A stretch of 64,000 nucleotides of DNA from Pectinophora gossypiella (GCF_024362695.1 NC_065405.1:3976672-4040671), one strand, 5' to 3'; counted from the first letter of the stretch, positions 33,090-43,546 are shown. The notes: a model not told the origin generated them from the letters alone. A program made the numbers and translations.

Positions 33090-33250
33090 GCTTTGACGTT
33101 AAGCCGTTGGTCCCGGCTGTTAGCCGTAAAAACACCTCCCTGCTTTATACAGGCCTCCCCTCAATCAACCGGAGCGGATATGGAGCATACTTCACCACGC
33201 TGTTCTGGGGTGCGGGAGGTGTTACACCAACGCGCCCTTTCGAAGCAAGG
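33090..33250. mobile_element. rearranged SINE-C fragment
   Basis: GTTAAGCCGTTGGTCCCGG, TTAGCCGTAAAAACACCTCC, CAGGCCTCCCCTCAATCAAC and GGAGCATACTTCACCACGC are SINE-C blocks in altered order and orientation relative to 2396-2718. This implies a recombined or template-switched copy. Confidence 0.6.
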
Positions 33251-33699
33251 AATCATAATAATAATAAAAAACACTTTATTCCACACAAAACAAAAAACAA
33301 AAAATCAAATCATTCAACAAATCATCATCATCATCAAAACATAAAAAAAAAACATTCAAAAAATAATCAAAAAAACAATCATTTTACTTAACGGAAAATA
33401 TAAAATTAATTAAATTAGGAGAAACACAACGGAAACGTAAATTAGTAATTATCTAGAAACTTTGTACATATTCGAATAATTCTATCGTAAATCGAGTAAA
33501 TTATTGTTGCCAAATGAAAGGCAAAACAATTTGTGCAAAATGTTGTTGTTGAAGCAACAACAATAATTACAGTGACAAGTTATGACATGAAGGTTGAATA
33601 AATAATTACAAGAAGTATATAACCTGCAGCTAACCTATTGGAAAATAGACATTTTCAATGTTAACTAAGTAAATATATAATTCTTTAGAATGTGCAGAA

Positions 33700-33830
33700 T
33701 TTTATAGTTAGATATTTGTGTTGCGAAAAACAAGTTCAATAAGACGGCCCAAATTGTACTGTATTTATGTGTTATGTCTGATTGTTGAAAAGTTCTGTGC
33801 AATAAAGTATATTTGATTTGATTAGATTCA
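33700..33830 (+). mobile_element. LINE-2f 3' end
   Basis: AACAAGTTCAATAAGACGGC, GTTATGTCTGATTGTTGAAA, AGTTCTGTGCAATAAAGTAT and a TTTGATTTGATT tail, the plus-strand counterpart of 6946-7075. Confidence 0.65.
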
Positions 33831-34007
33831 ATTTCCAAAATTAACTGTTTTTATCAACTTAGATAGAAGTATATATTATTATTTTTAATACCACGCATCA
33901 ACTTAGAAGTATATATTTTAGTAAATATTTTCTTTACTTCTTAGGTTAGGTTACGACTTTCTTAACAGTACAAGGAAAACCTAAGCCTATATTCTTCTAT
34001 AGTGTGT

Positions 34008-34105
34008 TCAGTTCAGTACGATTTACGATTGATGAATGTGGAGGAAGCAAGAAAAGTATGTCAGGATCGAAGCAAATGGAATTCCATACTCTCTGCTTAC
34101 CATGG
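34008..34105 (+). pseudogene. LINE protein C-terminus fragment
   Basis: A frame running MNVEEARKVCQDRSKWNSIL then SAYHG resembles C-termini of lepidopteran LINE proteins. It lacks every enzymatic domain. A decayed relative is at 4930-5025. Confidence 0.45.
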
Positions 34106-34714
34106 TGTATGTATGTTAAAAATGCATCCACATTGCCATCATAAGACGATAAAATCCAAGGTCTGCTGCATCAACAAAACTCACAAAACCATTTTTGCTT
34201 TAGTTGTAAAACAGACTACGTCCAAAATTCCCAGGTGTTCAATTCAATCCGATGTCGCCAACGTGTTTCTCTTTCCTAGAAAGATGCCGAATTAATCAGC
34301 TGAATTTTTAGTAGCAATATTACGCAAACTACAGGCTACCTTGGATCGTTATCTTGCTAAAATTATGGCATCTAAAAGTTTATATTGGAGCTATAATTCC
34401 GCTGGAATGCATTACCTAAGTTCCTAAGTCCGCCGTTCCTAGAAATCGGAACAAAAAGTTAGGCAAACTCACAGGACGAACGTATAAAACGTTGGGAAGA
34501 TAAAAAAGTGTGTAAGTTGTGTAGGACAAAAGGAATTTACATTTAAATCAGTTTAGAGATTCATTAAATAAGCTCTAAGATGAAAAAAATATTATTGTTA
34601 CATAAACAACACACCAGTATGACACGTGGTTAACTAACAAATAAAAAATATTTTATTTTATTTATTTGGTCAGGTTAGCAATTTGAGTTTTTTAATCAGG
34701 TTCATAAAATCATT

Positions 34715-34802
34715 ATTAAAACACATAATAACGGGTTCTTACCGCGTTTGGGATATGACTCCCTGAGCCTGATTTAAACGCGGTAAGAACCAGTAATTAC
34801 GA
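34715..34802. mobile_element. MITE-5 copy
   Basis: AAAACACATAATAACGGGTT and CTTACCGCGTTTGGGATATG are mirrored by TTTAAACGCGGTAAGAACC and AGTAATTACGAGTTTT. A short palindrome of about 88 bp. Confidence 0.65.
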
Positions 34803-34861
34803 GTTTTAATTTTAAAACAAAGTCATAAAATCATTTTTGAACAAAATTCATGTTCAGTCTT

Positions 34862-35185
34862 CTATCGTGTGGGCTGTGAGGTGAATTACCAACCTCATTA
34901 ACCCTGGAGTCATGGTTATTATTGAGCCAAAGGCCCTTGACATGGCTCATGTAACGACTACATACTTATATCAGTAAGTAGTAAACGGGATCAACGGGTT
35001 AACGTTCCTTCCGAAGCACGGATCATTTTCCTTTCGTACAATCAGGTGATCAGCCCTAACCAAATAATGTACTAACCAAACTAGGGATCACAAGGTGATT
35101 TTTATGATATGTCCCCATCGGGATTCGAATCCGGGACCTCTGTATCCTGAGCCCAACGTTCAACCACTGGACCACGGAGCCGTTA
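34862..35185 (-). mobile_element. SINE-A copy, full length
   Basis: The minus-strand head is at 35110-35185 (CCGTGGTCCAGTGGTTGAAC and B box GGATTCGAATCCC). The tail starts at 34862 with CTATCGTGTGGGCTGTGAGG. Confidence 0.85.
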
Positions 35186-35239
35186 TGCATGTTCAATAAG
35201 GATGCATGAATGCGTGTTCAATAAGTCACGTCAAAAATA

Positions 35240-36060
35240 GATGCGTGCTTGTTAATAATATTATTTGTAGGCACTGGTTTCCAATAGGCAATTTTGTCAA
35301 TGCATTAGGTTTTTATGCAATATGTTAGGCCTGATACGAGTATTAGGAAGCACAGCGGGCAAATGTCCCCGCGTCCGAAATCAGCTAGTTTTTTATAAGT
35401 AAAAAGCTGTTCATCATTCTGAAGGTCGTTGGCTAGACGAGCACAAAGAACGGTTGTCTGCCTGCCTGTATGTTTTTACTAACAGTTTTTTAGGCAATGT
35501 CATACGAGTGAGGTACCTACTCACGAAGTCACGCTAAGGTCAAATATATTTGGCTTAGATAATTTCTTATTTGGTGAACCGGGAAAAAAGTGTTTGAAAA
35601 ACATTTTTTGGAGGTCGCTCTCAACCTTTTTTTTGGTGCGAATTGTTTGCCTTGAGAAAATTATATTTTTAAATGTTTCAAGTTAAAATTGTCGAGGTGG
35701 GAAAATTGTTTTGTTTCTCCGACGGCCTTGGATGCCTCACAAAATGGAGACACGTGTAAAATTGTATATTTAAGATGTTAGTTTCCAGATACCTAATAAA
35801 AATTCCACTTATTTCTAATGAATTGACGAAAAGCCTGCTAAATGCCAGTGGAACATGTACTAATCTACGCCAGTCTATAGGTATTTGGATTAGGTTCTAC
35901 TCGTATTATTTTGATTAAAATCATTATTGTTTATAATCATTAGGTAACACGATTTGTATTGTAAGTAATTAGATATAATTATGTAAAAGAACCTTGAGAA
36001 AATATATATTATACAAACAGGTCTGAGATGTTTAAATCATATTACCACCTACTTCACACA
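35240..36060. other. no recognisable feature
   Basis: Unique AT-rich sequence. A LINE-D tail remnant (AATAAGTCACGTCAAAAA) lies just before it at 35219-35236. Confidence 0.45.
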
Positions 36061-36065
36061 CACAC

Positions 36066-36175
36066 TAATTTAAGAGCCACGCTCTTGTCGGCGCAGCATT
36101 CTCCATGCTACTTTTTTGGGGAAAAATAGATTTTTTTGACATGATTGTAGATTTGCCGCAGATGGCATTATGCAT
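36066..36175 (-). pseudogene. LINE-E and LINE-D scraps in tandem
   Basis: 36066-36112 reads on the minus strand as the LINE-E ending (WRMLRRQERGS and a stop). It is followed by a T-rich junction and a LINE-D 3' tail piece, GATTGTAGATTTGCCGCAGA and TGGCATTA. The LINE-D piece appears to have inserted in the LINE-E scrap. Confidence 0.5.
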
Positions 36176-36454
36176 AGAGTGCGTGCCAGCGCTAACACCA
36201 TCCTGAAGGTAATTAGCGATAAGCCAGATTGTCCGCTTATGATGCACTGGGTACATGCACATATGCATGTGCCTAGTGCATCAGGCGGGCCTGGCAAATA
36301 TTTAAATTAAATTTTGTTTTGTCACTACTAACATAGTTTTTAAGTTTTTGTAATACTAACAAATATGGGCATCTGTCTGAAATAAAATTATTTTATTTTT
36401 ATTTTATTTTTTTATTAACTACTTGGCCGGACAAAACCGGGAAAAATAGCGCAG

Positions 36455-36640
36455 TGGCATAGAATAAGGAATAATAGTACGTATAGAACGGTAACTAACG
36501 CTCCCCACCAGCGTCTGAGCTAGGTTTACCCCACCCCCCCTCGAACATAGTTTAGACTTGAATCGTATGGCGTCAGACGTCACACATACCTACAGATGCA
36601 CGTGTACGATAACATCAAATGTCCGGGGTGTGGTATTGGT
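36455..36640 (+). repeat. repeat shared with 42285-42430
   Basis: ATAGAATAAGGAATAATAGT, GCTCCCCACCAGCGTCTGAG, CTAGGTTTACCCCACC, TCGAACATAGTTTAGACTTG and TGGCGTCAGACGTCACACA recur at 42285-42400. A third short match is at 57002-57025. Confidence 0.65.
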
Positions 36641-36904
36641 TTCTCTCTTCGCTTTCGCCGAAGCCATCACTACCTACATACACTACTTAATTGCCTGCTT
36701 ACTTATATGTATCCTTAATTATTTATATCTCTTACCTAATGAGTACTAGAGTAAAATTAATTATGATCCGTGAGGGCGAAACTTTAAGTATTTACTTACT
36801 AGATAATTATTATTATTTGCATCATAAATTATACCTATTTTGTCGCGTCTGTAACAGAAGATCAATAACATGCTCTGTGAGATGAAAACGATCTATAATT
36901 GATA

Positions 36905-36987
36905 TTTAAAACTCAAAAATATCTTTATTATGTATAGTTGGTACAGTAATTATTTACATTTTGAATCGACAGTTTTTTATATAAATA
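36905..36987 (-). mobile_element. LINE-1f fragment, outer layer (left part)
   Basis: AAAACTCAAAAATATCTTTA and TACATTTTGAATCGACAGTT are the inverted LINE-1f tail. The element stops exactly at the Helitron terminus and resumes at 40488. Confidence 0.6.
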
Positions 36988-37239
36988 CTAGCTTTTGCCC
37001 GCGACTTCGTCCGCGTGGCGTGTTATATAAGAGAGAGATCTTTGTGTGTGTGGGAGTGCATATCAAATTTCAAGCATCTAACTTATGCAATTTAGATTTT
37101 TTCATATAATTTTTTTCCCAATAACTCCCATTTTTCAAAATACAGCCAAAAATAAACTTTATATTTACTAAGGTATGCATGCATGCTAGATTGAATCAAT
37201 TGATTGAATTGATTTTTTTTTAATTGATTGTTCATTGAG

Positions 37240-37379
37240 TTTTAATTTTAATACACACTTCCTCTCTTCCCATCAACGTTGCTGTGCCCCACAGGGTCCA
37301 TGTTTTAGTTCCTATGCCTATGTAACACCCCATTGTACTACATGGAATGCAATAAATAATTTAATTGAATTGAATTGAA
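37240..37379 (+). mobile_element. LINE 3' tail inserted in the Helitron
   Basis: ATGGAATGCAATAAATAATT and TTAATTGAATTGAATTG form a LINE-type 3' end with a (TTGAA)n tail. Flanking Helitron sequence (CAAGCATCTAACTTATGC before, AACATCTATCTTACGCGG after) resumes the minisatellite-like unit. The left limit is approximate. Confidence 0.5.
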
Positions 37380-37504
37380 AACATCTATCTTACGCGGTTT
37401 CGATTTTTTCATACAAATGTTTTTTCCCGCTAACTCTCGTTTCCGTGGGAATTTTGCAATATCCTGTTGCAACTAAGCTTTAAGTTAACTAAGGTACCTG
37501 CATG

Positions 37505-38700
37505 CCAAATTTCAAGCGTCTAACTTAAGCGGTTTAGATTTTTCATACAAAAGGATTTTCCCGCTAATTTCCGTTCCCGTGGGAATTCCGGGAATTCCTT
37601 TCTTAGTGCACCTCTACGGTACCTAAGCTATGTCTCTTCCAAATTTCAAATGCCTACGTTTAGCCGTTCAGGCTATGCGTTGATATGTCAGTCACTGAGT
37701 CAGTCAGTTTCTTCTTTTTTTTAGATTTGATTTTTTCATACAAATGTTTTTTCCCGCTAACTACCGTTCCCGTGGGAATTTTGTAATATCCTGTTGCAAC
37801 TAAGCTTTAAGTTTACTAAAGTACCTGCATGCCAAATTTCAAACGTCTAACTTGAGTGGTTTAGATTTTTCATACAAAAGGATTTTCCCGCTAATTCCCG
37901 TTCCCGTGGGAATTTCGGGAATTCCTTTCTTAATGCACCTCCACGGTACCTAAGGTACCTGCATGACAAATTTCAAACGTCTAACTTGAGTGGTTTAGAT
38001 TTTTCATACAAAAGGATTTTCCCGCTAATTCCCGTTCTCGTGGGAATTTCGGGAATTCCTTTCTTAGTGCAACTCTACGGTACCTAAGGTATCTGCATGC
38101 CAAATTTCAAACGTCTAACTTGAGTGGTTTAGATTTTTCATACAAAAGGATTTTCCCGCTAATTCCCGTTCCCGTGGGAATTTCGGGAATTCCTTTCTTA
38201 GTGCACCTCTACGGTACCTATGGTACCTGCATGCCAAATTTCAAACGTCTAACTTGAATGGTTTAGATTTTTCATACAAAAGGATTTTCCCGCTAATTCC
38301 CGTTCCCGTGGGAATTTCGGGAATTCCTTTCTTAGTACACCTCTACGGTATCTAAGGTATCTGCATGACAAATTTCAAACATCTAACTTGAATGGTTTAG
38401 ATTTTGCATACAAAAGGATTTTTCCGCTAATTCCCGTTCCCGTGGGAATTTCGGGAATTCCTTTCTTAGTGCACCTCTACGGTATCTAAGGTACCTGCAT
38501 GCCAAATTTCGAACATCTAACTTGAGTGGTTTAGATTTTTCATACAAAAGGATTTTCCCGCTAATTCCCGTTCCCGTAGGAATTTCGGGAATTCCTTTCT
38601 TAGTGCACCTCTACGGTATCTAAGGTATCTGTATGCCAAATTTCAAACGTCTAACTTGAGTGGTTTAGATTTTTCATACAAAAGGATTTCCCTTCACTAC
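37505..38700. repeat. 134-bp minisatellite in the Helitron
   Basis: The unit begins at GCATGCCAAATTTCAAACG and includes CAAAAGGATTTTCCCGCTAA, TTCCCGTTCCCGTGGG, AATTTCGGGAATTCC and TGCACCTCTACGGTACC. The GATTTTCCCG landmark falls at 37881, 38015, 38149, 38283, 38417, 38551 and 38685, an exact 134-bp spacing. An older, diverged copy is at 37554. Confidence 0.92.
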
Positions 38701-38821
38701 TCTGCTCCTATTGATTGTAGCGTGATGAAAAGTATACTATAACCTGTCCAGGAGTGTGAAGAATAATTGTACCAAGTTTCATTAAAATCCGTCCAGTAGT
38801 TTTTGTTTCTATAAGGAACAT

Positions 38822-38860
<39 letters not shown>
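38822..38860. repeat. (CAGA)n microsatellite
   Basis: Nine to ten CAGA units after CCGTCCAGTAGTTTTTG, a position where Lep1-like Helitrons typically carry a tetranucleotide tract. It abuts the foldback element's target duplication. Confidence 0.9.
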
Positions 38861-38862
<2 letters not shown>

Positions 38863-38866
38863 AATT

Positions 38867-40364
38867 GTGTGATGCTCTGTCGCGGAGCCACCACCTCCAA
38901 TTCAGTTGAAAACGATATAGATTACTGTACGTACCATGTACATAGTGTACGTGAAAAGATTTTATGTGTACGTGCTATAATTAGAAAGAAAACAACAAAT
39001 TAAAGTGGCTTCGCTGGAGAGCATACTCCCCAGCGGAGCCACTCAGTTTGCATACTTCGAGATGTTTTCTTCCTGTAAATTGAAGTATAGTTTGATGTAC
39101 GTACTACGTACATAGTGTACGTGAAAAGATTTTATGTGTACGTGCTATAATTAGAAAGAAAACAACAAATTAAAGTGGCTTCGCTGGAGAGCATACTCCC
39201 CAGCGGAGCCACTCAGTTTGCATACTTCGAGATGTTTTCTTCCTGTAAATTGTAGTATAGTTTGATGTACGTACTACGTACATAGTGTACGTGAAAAGAT
39301 TTTATGTGTACGTGCTATAATTAGAAAGAAAACAACAAATTAAAGTGTATATGACGGCATGAACAAAACGTGAAGCGCTGAAGATTTTAAGAAACAATCT
39401 CCTTGCGAGAACTTTTTATTTATGCACAGACTACTAAGAGAACCTAGTTCAGACAAACGTCTCTCATACAAAACAAAGAGCCTCAGAATTTAGAGTATGA
39501 CACTTGATTTGACATATAAAATTATATTGCCACACGCATAAATAATTGTCAAATCAAGTGTCATACTCTAAATTCTGAGGCTCTTTGTTTTGTATGAGAG
39601 ACGTTCGTCTGAACTAGGTTCTCTTAGTAGTCTGTGCATAGATAAAAAGTTCTCGCAAGGAGATTGTTTCTTAAAATCTTCAGCGCTTCACGTTTTGTTC
39701 ATGCCGTCATATACACTTTAATTTGTTGTTTTCTTTCTAATTATAGCACGTACACATAAAATCTTTTCACGTACACTATGTACGTAGTACGTACATCAAA
39801 CTATACTACAATTTACAGGAAGAAAACATCTCGAAGTATGCAAACTGAGTGGCTCCGCTGGGGAGTATGCTCTCCAGCGAAGCCACTTTAATTTGTTGTT
39901 TTCTTTCTAATTATAGCACGTACACATAAAATCTTTTCACGTACACTATGTACGTAGTACGTACATCAAACTATACTTCAATTTACAGGAAGAAAACATC
40001 TCGAAGTATGCAAACTGAGTGGCTCCGCTGGGGAGTATGCTCTCCAGCGAAGCCACTTTAATTTGTTGTTTTCTTTCTAATTATAGCACGTACACATAAA
40101 ATCTTTTCACGTACACTATGTACGTAGTACGTACATCAAACTATACTTTAATTTACAGGAAGAAAACATCTCGAAGTATGCAAACTGAGTGGCTCCGCTG
40201 GGGAGTATGCTCTCCAGCGAAGCCACTTTAATTTGTTGTTTTCTTTCTAATTATAGCACGTACACATAAAATCTTTTCACGTACACTATGTACATGGTAC
40301 GTACAGTAATCTATATCGTTTTCAACTGAATTGGAGGTGGTGGCCCCGCGACAGAGCATCACAC
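38867..40364. mobile_element. foldback-type transposon with 8-bp target duplication
   Basis: The element is one large palindrome. The left arm 38867-39513 and right arm 39548-40364 are near-identical inverted copies around a 34-bp loop. Ends: GTGTGATGCTCTGTCGCGG and its inverse, with one mismatch nearby. CAAAAATT at 38859-38866 and 40365-40372 is an exact 8-bp target duplication, and removing the element restores a continuous Helitron. There is no transposase frame. Arms made of tandem repeats and an 8-bp duplication recall Foldback/Galileo or hAT/P-type elements. The superfamily is inferred only. Confidence 0.85.
38928..40315. repeat. 170-bp tandem repeats in both foldback arms
   Basis: The core CATAGTGTACGTGAAAAGAT recurs at 38941, 39111 and 39281. 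Its inverse (GTACACTATG) is at 39771, 39941, 40111 and 40281. Every step is exactly 170 bp. Between cores lies GGCTTCGCTGGAGAGCATAC, itself a small hairpin with CCCCAGCGGAGCCAC. The right arm has one unit more than the left, which explains the 170-bp difference in arm length. Confidence 0.95.
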
Positions 40365-40487
40365 CAAAAATTTTACTGATTGCATTTTTGGCATCAGTAT
40401 CGATCACTTATCACCCCCTGATAGTTATTTTGAAAAAATATTTAATGTACAGAATTGACCTCTCTACAGATTTATTATAAGTATAGA

Positions 40488-40605
40488 TTATATTTTTTGT
40501 CGAACGTCTCATCAGTCCAAACTACTGCAGCTTCTCAACTTGTATACCTAGCCAAGGAAAAGTAGCTGCAAGAGAAACCTAGGCACAATGCCCTAGACGT
40601 TCTTA
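40488..40605 (-). mobile_element. LINE-1f fragment, outer layer (right part)
   Basis: TTGTCGAACGTCTCATCAGT, AAACTACTGCAGCTTCTCAA and GCACAATGCCCTAGACGTTC continue the LINE-1f tail interrupted at 36987. It shows more substitutions than the 59943-60245 copy. Confidence 0.7.
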
Positions 40606-40837
40606 TTAAAAAGAATGACCACCATAAATATGATACCTATTTTAAAGTACATTGTACTCGTCATAATGTCGCAAAAATACGTGAAAAATTTTCCATGTTT
40701 ATACTTTCTGTCTCTATTCTAGTTTCGCAATTCGTCATTGAGAATTTTACAAGTAGACTACGTCGCAGCCTACACATTCTATACAAAAATCTTAATGTTA
40801 CCGTGTGCTGCCTTATCCCGTGCGTGCGATGGAGACA

Positions 40838-41073
40838 TACAGGGTGTTAATGACATCGTAACGAATACTCAGGGGGATGATTCAGATCCTGATTCTGAGT
40901 CAATATCAAGTGGACTTATCCGTCGCAAAATTCATGAGTATTTTTTGTATTTTTTAATTAATTTTCAATTCTATACTTTTGCTATGGAAAAGTCCACTTG
41001 ATATAATGAACTGAATCAACCCCCCCCCCCCCCCCCCTCAGGATTCGTTACGATGTTACTTACATCCCGCGCA
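40838..41073. mobile_element. MITE-2 copy with poly-C expansion
   Basis: TACAGGGTGTTAATGACATC and GGGGGATGATTCAGATCC are mirrored by GAACTGAATCAACCCC and GGATTCGTTACGATG. In the right arm the five-C motif has grown to 18 C (41020-41037). The loop reads TTAATTAATTTTCAATTCTA. Confidence 0.75.
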
Positions 41074-41107
41074 AGTAAGGTAAGGTAGCCGTTCAAATAT
41101 GTATGGG

Positions 41108-41253
41108 TGGTAGTGACACCGTAACGAATACTGAGGGGGGTGACTCAGAAAATTCATGTAAATTTTAGTGTATTTTTCCTCTTGATATCAACTTAGAATC
41201 GTGGTCCCAGTCATCCCTTAAAGTTTTCGTTACGATGTCATTAACACTCTGTG
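41108..41253. mobile_element. MITE-2 copy, shortened
   Basis: GGTAGTGACACCGTAACGAA and CTGAGGGGGGTGACTCAGAA are mirrored by AGTCATCCCTTAAAG and TTCGTTACGATGTCATTAAC to ACTCTGT. The central part is deleted relative to other copies. Confidence 0.65.
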
Positions 41254-41324
41254 TAGTTTGTGTGCGTTGCCTAACTCCGACTTACCGGTTAAATCATAAT
41301 AAATTGGCACCCATGGTGATACCT

Positions 41325-41628
41325 CATTAGCTATAGAGGCAGCCAATCAGCTCGCGACACCAAACACTTCAGGACCCCGATACCGACCCCGCCGGCGAGG
41401 TTGACGATTTCCCTCAATCAGCGCTTATCGTTATCGACCCACTAGGATCGATTAATTCCTTCAGATATTTTTCCTCTCAGACGACGCCCTGAACCGAGGT
41501 TCGCGCCCAACTGGGCACCCTCAGGCCTGTTGTCTTAAACGTACCGGGTGAGAGCCTCCAGCGCTCCCCATTTGTCCGCGAAGTAGTTAATGCCATCTGC
41601 GGCAAATCTACAATAAGTCACGTCAAAA
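41325..41628 (+). mobile_element. LINE-D 3' end
   Basis: TAGAGGCAGCCAATCAGCTC, the PRYRP-type coding remnant with a stop, CAGACGACGCCCTGAACC, GGCCTGTTGTCTTAAACG and AAGTCACGTC followed by A10. An 8-9 base deletion relative to other copies lies near 41540. Confidence 0.7.
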
Positions 41629-42066
41629 AAAAAATGATGCCTCACAATCAGGCCGGTACCAAGTTCGTGTCGGTGCGGGGCGGAGTGTGTCCTATCTATT
41701 CATAGTGTTATTTTTTATTCTATGAATACGTTTGCCCATGATTTTATCTAAACATACTAGCTTAAGGGCATGTCGTCACTGATCCAGTTTTTTTTTTTGC
41801 AAAATCTAGCGAATTATGTATATTATGAAGATGTCGCAAAATATAGACTCGAATGAGATGCAGAGGTGAGTTTCTTCAATGACAAGGTCAAGATAACAAG
41901 CTGTTTTATATTAATATGTTAGAAAACGCGTATAAAATAAGTTAGGTACTTAGTAGCGTCACATTTCTTAGCACTATGACACATTATCTACTTCCTATTT
42001 CAATCGTAGATAGGTAAATAGTTCTTCGAAGACCGGAAGTCAATATCATTACCGTGAACGCTAATA

Positions 42067-42183
42067 TATCCTAGAATCTTTAGTCCTTCTGCAAATATCC
42101 AGTTAGGACTTACCTAAGTTGGCGATGGCGACATACATAAGTTCCAACTGGATATTTGCAAAAAACCAAAGACTAAAAAGGAT
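42067..42183. mobile_element. small palindrome, MITE-like
   Basis: TATCCTAGAATCTTTAGTC and CTGCAAATATCCAGTT are mirrored by AACTGGATATTTGCA and GACTAAAAAGGATA. Arms are about 45 bp with small gaps. No other copy in the window. Confidence 0.55.
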
Positions 42184-42185
42184 AA

Positions 42186-42490
42186 GTCACACACACACTT
42201 GCGCGTGTACGACAACGTCGATGTGTAGTGTCTGTGTAAAACGAGGTTGTTTGTACGAAGTGTCCGGTTGTACCTTTGTCATAGAATAAGGAATTATGTA
42301 TAGAACGGCAACTCCCCGCTCCCCAGCAGCGTCTGAGCTAGGTTTACTTCACCCCCTCTCGAACATAGTTCAGACTTGATTCGTATGGTGTCAGACGTCA
42401 CACACACAGAGCGTGTGCGATAATGTCAATGTGTAGTATCTGTGTAAAACGAGGTTGTTTGTATGAAGTGTCCGGTTGTGCCTTTGTATA
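42186..42490 (+). repeat. local direct duplication
   Basis: CACACACACTTGCGCGTGT through GTGTAAAACGAGGTTGTTTG and GAAGTGTCCGGTTGT occurs at about 42188-42277 and again at about 42399-42484. Between them lies the repeat shared with 36455-36640. This looks like a tandem duplication of a roughly 210-bp unit. Confidence 0.65.
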
Positions 42491-42620
42491 AAATCGTATG
42501 CAACGTTGAACCTATCCGCGTCTACGGACCGCATTTGGCGCGAGGACTTCGACATGAGCAGATCCTGCGTAGATAATTAAGTAAAAGGATATTTTTGCGT
42601 TAAAGGTACCTAATGAGAAG

Positions 42621-43102
42621 TACCCGTGGTAGCTCAGTTGGTAGAACGGTTGCCTCTCACTTTGAGGTCACAGGTTCGAATCCCAGTACAGGCGTAAACC
42701 AATGTACAGTCATGAGCAATATCATGTACCCACTTTAGAACCCTGTCGCACTATAATATTTGACATTTAATGAGACTTACGGTTTAATTTGTCAAAAAAG
42801 TTAATGTGACATGGTTTCAAAGTGTATACATATTAGTACTCGTGACCGTATGTCAAATTTGTTTTCGAATTCATATTTAGATCATAAATGATTATCACGT
42901 GCTCAGCGGTGAAGGAAAACATCATGACGAAACCCACATTCCCGAGATAGGAGGTATGTGACCTAACCTATATTGGGCTGGTTTTCCCTTCGCGGGTTGG
43001 AGGGTCAGACAGGCAGTCGCTTCTGTAAAAGGTAGGTCCTGTAAAATCTTCAGGTTAGGTAAGCGGACCCTGTGAAAAACGGGACATTGCTAGGGAGATG
43101 AT
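42621..43102 (+). mobile_element. SINE-F copy with tRNA-like head, split by MITE-1
   Basis: Head: GTGGTAGCTCAGTTGGTAGA (A box) and GGTTCGAATCCC (B box). The body follows, interrupted at 42704-42851 by MITE-1. It resumes with GTTTTCGAATTCATATTTAG, CGTGCTCAGCGGTGAAGG, TTCCCTTCGCGGGTTGG, AGGCAGTCGCTTCTGTAAAA and ends GGGACATTGCTAGGGAGATG. The cloverleaf does not close (loose acceptor stem, anticodon loop without T33), so it is not a functional tRNA. Confidence 0.85.
42704..42851. mobile_element. MITE-1 copy nested in SINE-F
   Basis: GTACAGTCATGAGCAATATC to GTACTCGTGACCGTA interrupts the SINE-F body shortly after the head. The insertion is therefore younger than this SINE. Confidence 0.85.
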
Positions 43103-43139
43103 ATGCAGGTATGGCTTTTTTCTTTTTTCATAGTGAAAG

Positions 43140-43546
43140 TGTTATGATCTTCATGATATGGGCTATAAACTGTTACAAATAACACTAGTATTACAGTTGT
43201 GCTGGTATACATTAATAGTTATCTTTATGTTTGTTTCAATTATTCCTGCATTAATATAATAATTGAATGTACAAATACCTAGTTATAAAAATATTGTTAT
43301 ACTTATTGTAAATTATTTTAACTTCAATTACTCGTATTAGTAACTCGCTCTGTAAACGTATCCTCTCGTATGACGTGAGATGTCAACTCGAGGATTCGCA
43401 GTCTGTCTGTAGTTAGCGCCAAAACGTACGGCTTTGTTATTGATAATGTTAAAATTATATTTCTATTTAATAAAAGATTTACTTGTTATACTAATATAAA
43501 GTTATTATTTATACGACAAATCCCTTCCCTGAGTTGTAGTCTTACA
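43140..43546 (+). repeat. 5' LTR
   Basis: 407 bp with TG...CA ends. It contains AATAAAAGATTTAC near 43470 as a possible polyadenylation signal and TCTCGTATGACGTGAGATG in the middle. It matches 49933-50339 base for base as far as I can read. Confidence 0.93.

Larger units (their letters stand above)
36988..40487 (-). mobile_element. non-autonomous Helitron (Lep1-like), carrying later insertions
   Basis: Read on the minus strand it starts A|TCTATACTTATAATAAATC and ends GCGGGCAAAAGCTAG|T. That is a 5' TC and 3' CTAG inserted between A and T, with a GC-rich hairpin (CGCGGACGAAGTCGCG) just inside the 3' end, as in Helitrons. There are no Rep/helicase frames. The span is 3,500 bp, of which 1,506 bp is the foldback element plus its extra target copy, leaving about 2.0 kb. 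It contains a 134-bp minisatellite, a (GACA)n tract and a small LINE-tail insertion near 37240-37379. Confidence 0.75.

Noticed and set aside
38867..40364. Assembly artefact explaining the palindrome
   Set aside because: Kept as a caution but not favoured. The exact 8-bp duplication, the one-unit difference between arms and scattered arm mismatches argue for a real element.
42621..42693. Possible tRNA gene
   Set aside because: A and B boxes are present, but the acceptor stem does not pair, T33 is missing from the anticodon loop, and a SINE-F body follows directly. It is a SINE head. The same holds for all SINE-A, -B and -C heads.
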